A stretch of 33,155 nt of DNA from Rhodopila sp. (GTDB taxonomy: Bacteria; Pseudomonadota; Alphaproteobacteria; Acetobacterales; Acetobacteraceae), in assembly GCA_031291715.1 (NCBI GenBank), contig JARLIN010000382.1, positions 1 through 33,155 on the forward strand, given 5' to 3'. This document shows, in pieces, positions 33,032-33,155 of this stretch. Position 1 is the stretch's first letter; every line of letters begins with the position of its first letter. The translations under genes and the position numbers were made by a program. The notes under the pieces were generated by a model. That model had not been told where the DNA came from. It saw only the letters and a list, made by a program, of their open reading frames with translations, and searched no databases.

Positions 33032-33155
33032 ATGCTCACCAAAGTCCAGATCGAGGAATATAGCGAGGTCGGCGCCATCGTTGTCCCGGACGTGCTGACA
33101 CCGGACGAAGTGCGCAACCTCAGCGACGTCACGAACGGTTTTGTCGAACGCGCAC
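33032..33155 (+). CDS. Phytanoyl-CoA dioxygenase (PhyH) family protein, 5' part
   Basis: The first 41 residues of a protein cut by the window end: MLTKVQIEEYSEVGAIVVPD followed by VLTPDEVRNLSDVTNGFVERA. The pattern 'L-t-x-x-q-i-x-x-y-x-e-x-G-x-i-v-v-p-x-v-l' is the usual N-terminus of PhyH-family Fe(II)/2-oxoglutarate oxygenases. The catalytic HxD...H is beyond the window, so the assignment rests on the N-terminal pattern. The start is strongly supported by GGAGGAAACCC directly before the ATG. Confidence 0.7.
   Translation, partial: MLTKVQIEEYSEVGAIVVPDVLTPDEVRNLSDVTNGFVERA

Overview
The window looks like chromosomal DNA of a GC-rich alphaproteobacterium, most plausibly an acetic-acid-bacterium relative (Acetobacteraceae/Rhodospirillales). 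This is inferred from the strong G/C third-position bias, the SPOR - nagZ - M50 protease - scpA - scpB gene order, several dispersed palindromes of the GGCCGGGCTTG / CCCGGGCTTGACCCGGG type, and the abundance of catabolic ABC-transporter, amidohydrolase and dehydrogenase genes. No rRNA, tRNA, CRISPR array, integrase or complete insertion sequence was seen, and no transcription-factor gene lies in the window.

Left part (1-8.6 kb). A housekeeping block on the + strand carries the end of a SPOR-domain protein (with an in-frame TAG just upstream), nagZ, a site-2-protease-like M50 gene, scpA and scpB, the last four tightly packed or overlapping. A small conserved hypothetical gene converges on scpB, and a DUF2254 membrane protein follows. 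Next comes a kdpF-like peptide and a full-length kdpA that are NOT followed by kdpB/kdpC. A convergent TauD/TfdA-type dioxygenase starts within 35 bp of the kdpA stop.

Middle (8.8-15 kb). A class-3 lipase-like hydrolase and a D-aminoacylase-type amidohydrolase are on the + strand. On the - strand is a base-composition outlier, a DUF2075 helicase with an N-terminal PD-(D/E)XK-like nuclease motif. Its stop codon overlaps the start of an exported endonuclease/exonuclease/phosphatase protein. This is the most accessory-like locus in the window.

14.9-23 kb. A seven-gene - strand operon encodes a complete peptide/oligopeptide-type ABC importer (large Tat-type binding protein, two permeases, two ATPases), followed by an aldo/keto reductase and a conserved protein of unknown function with an ATP-grasp-like look. 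Nearly every junction is a start/stop overlap.

23-28 kb. An enoyl-CoA hydratase, a trypsin-like serine protease with an RTX-like C-terminal secretion module, a lipoprotein, and divergent SDR and D-2-hydroxyacid dehydrogenase genes. The last gene ends in a 13-bp perfect hairpin whose loop contains the stop codon, followed by a degenerate tandem repeat and a REP-like palindrome.

28-33 kb. A four-gene - strand catabolic cluster encodes a dihydroorotase-family amidohydrolase, a HcnB/opine-oxidase-type flavoprotein with a BFD-type [2Fe-2S] domain, an amidohydrolase-2 protein and an MBL-fold hydrolase. It plausibly forms a cyclic amide/lactone degradation route, but the substrate is unknown. The window closes with a 25-bp near-perfect inverted repeat and the start of a phytanoyl-CoA-dioxygenase-family gene.
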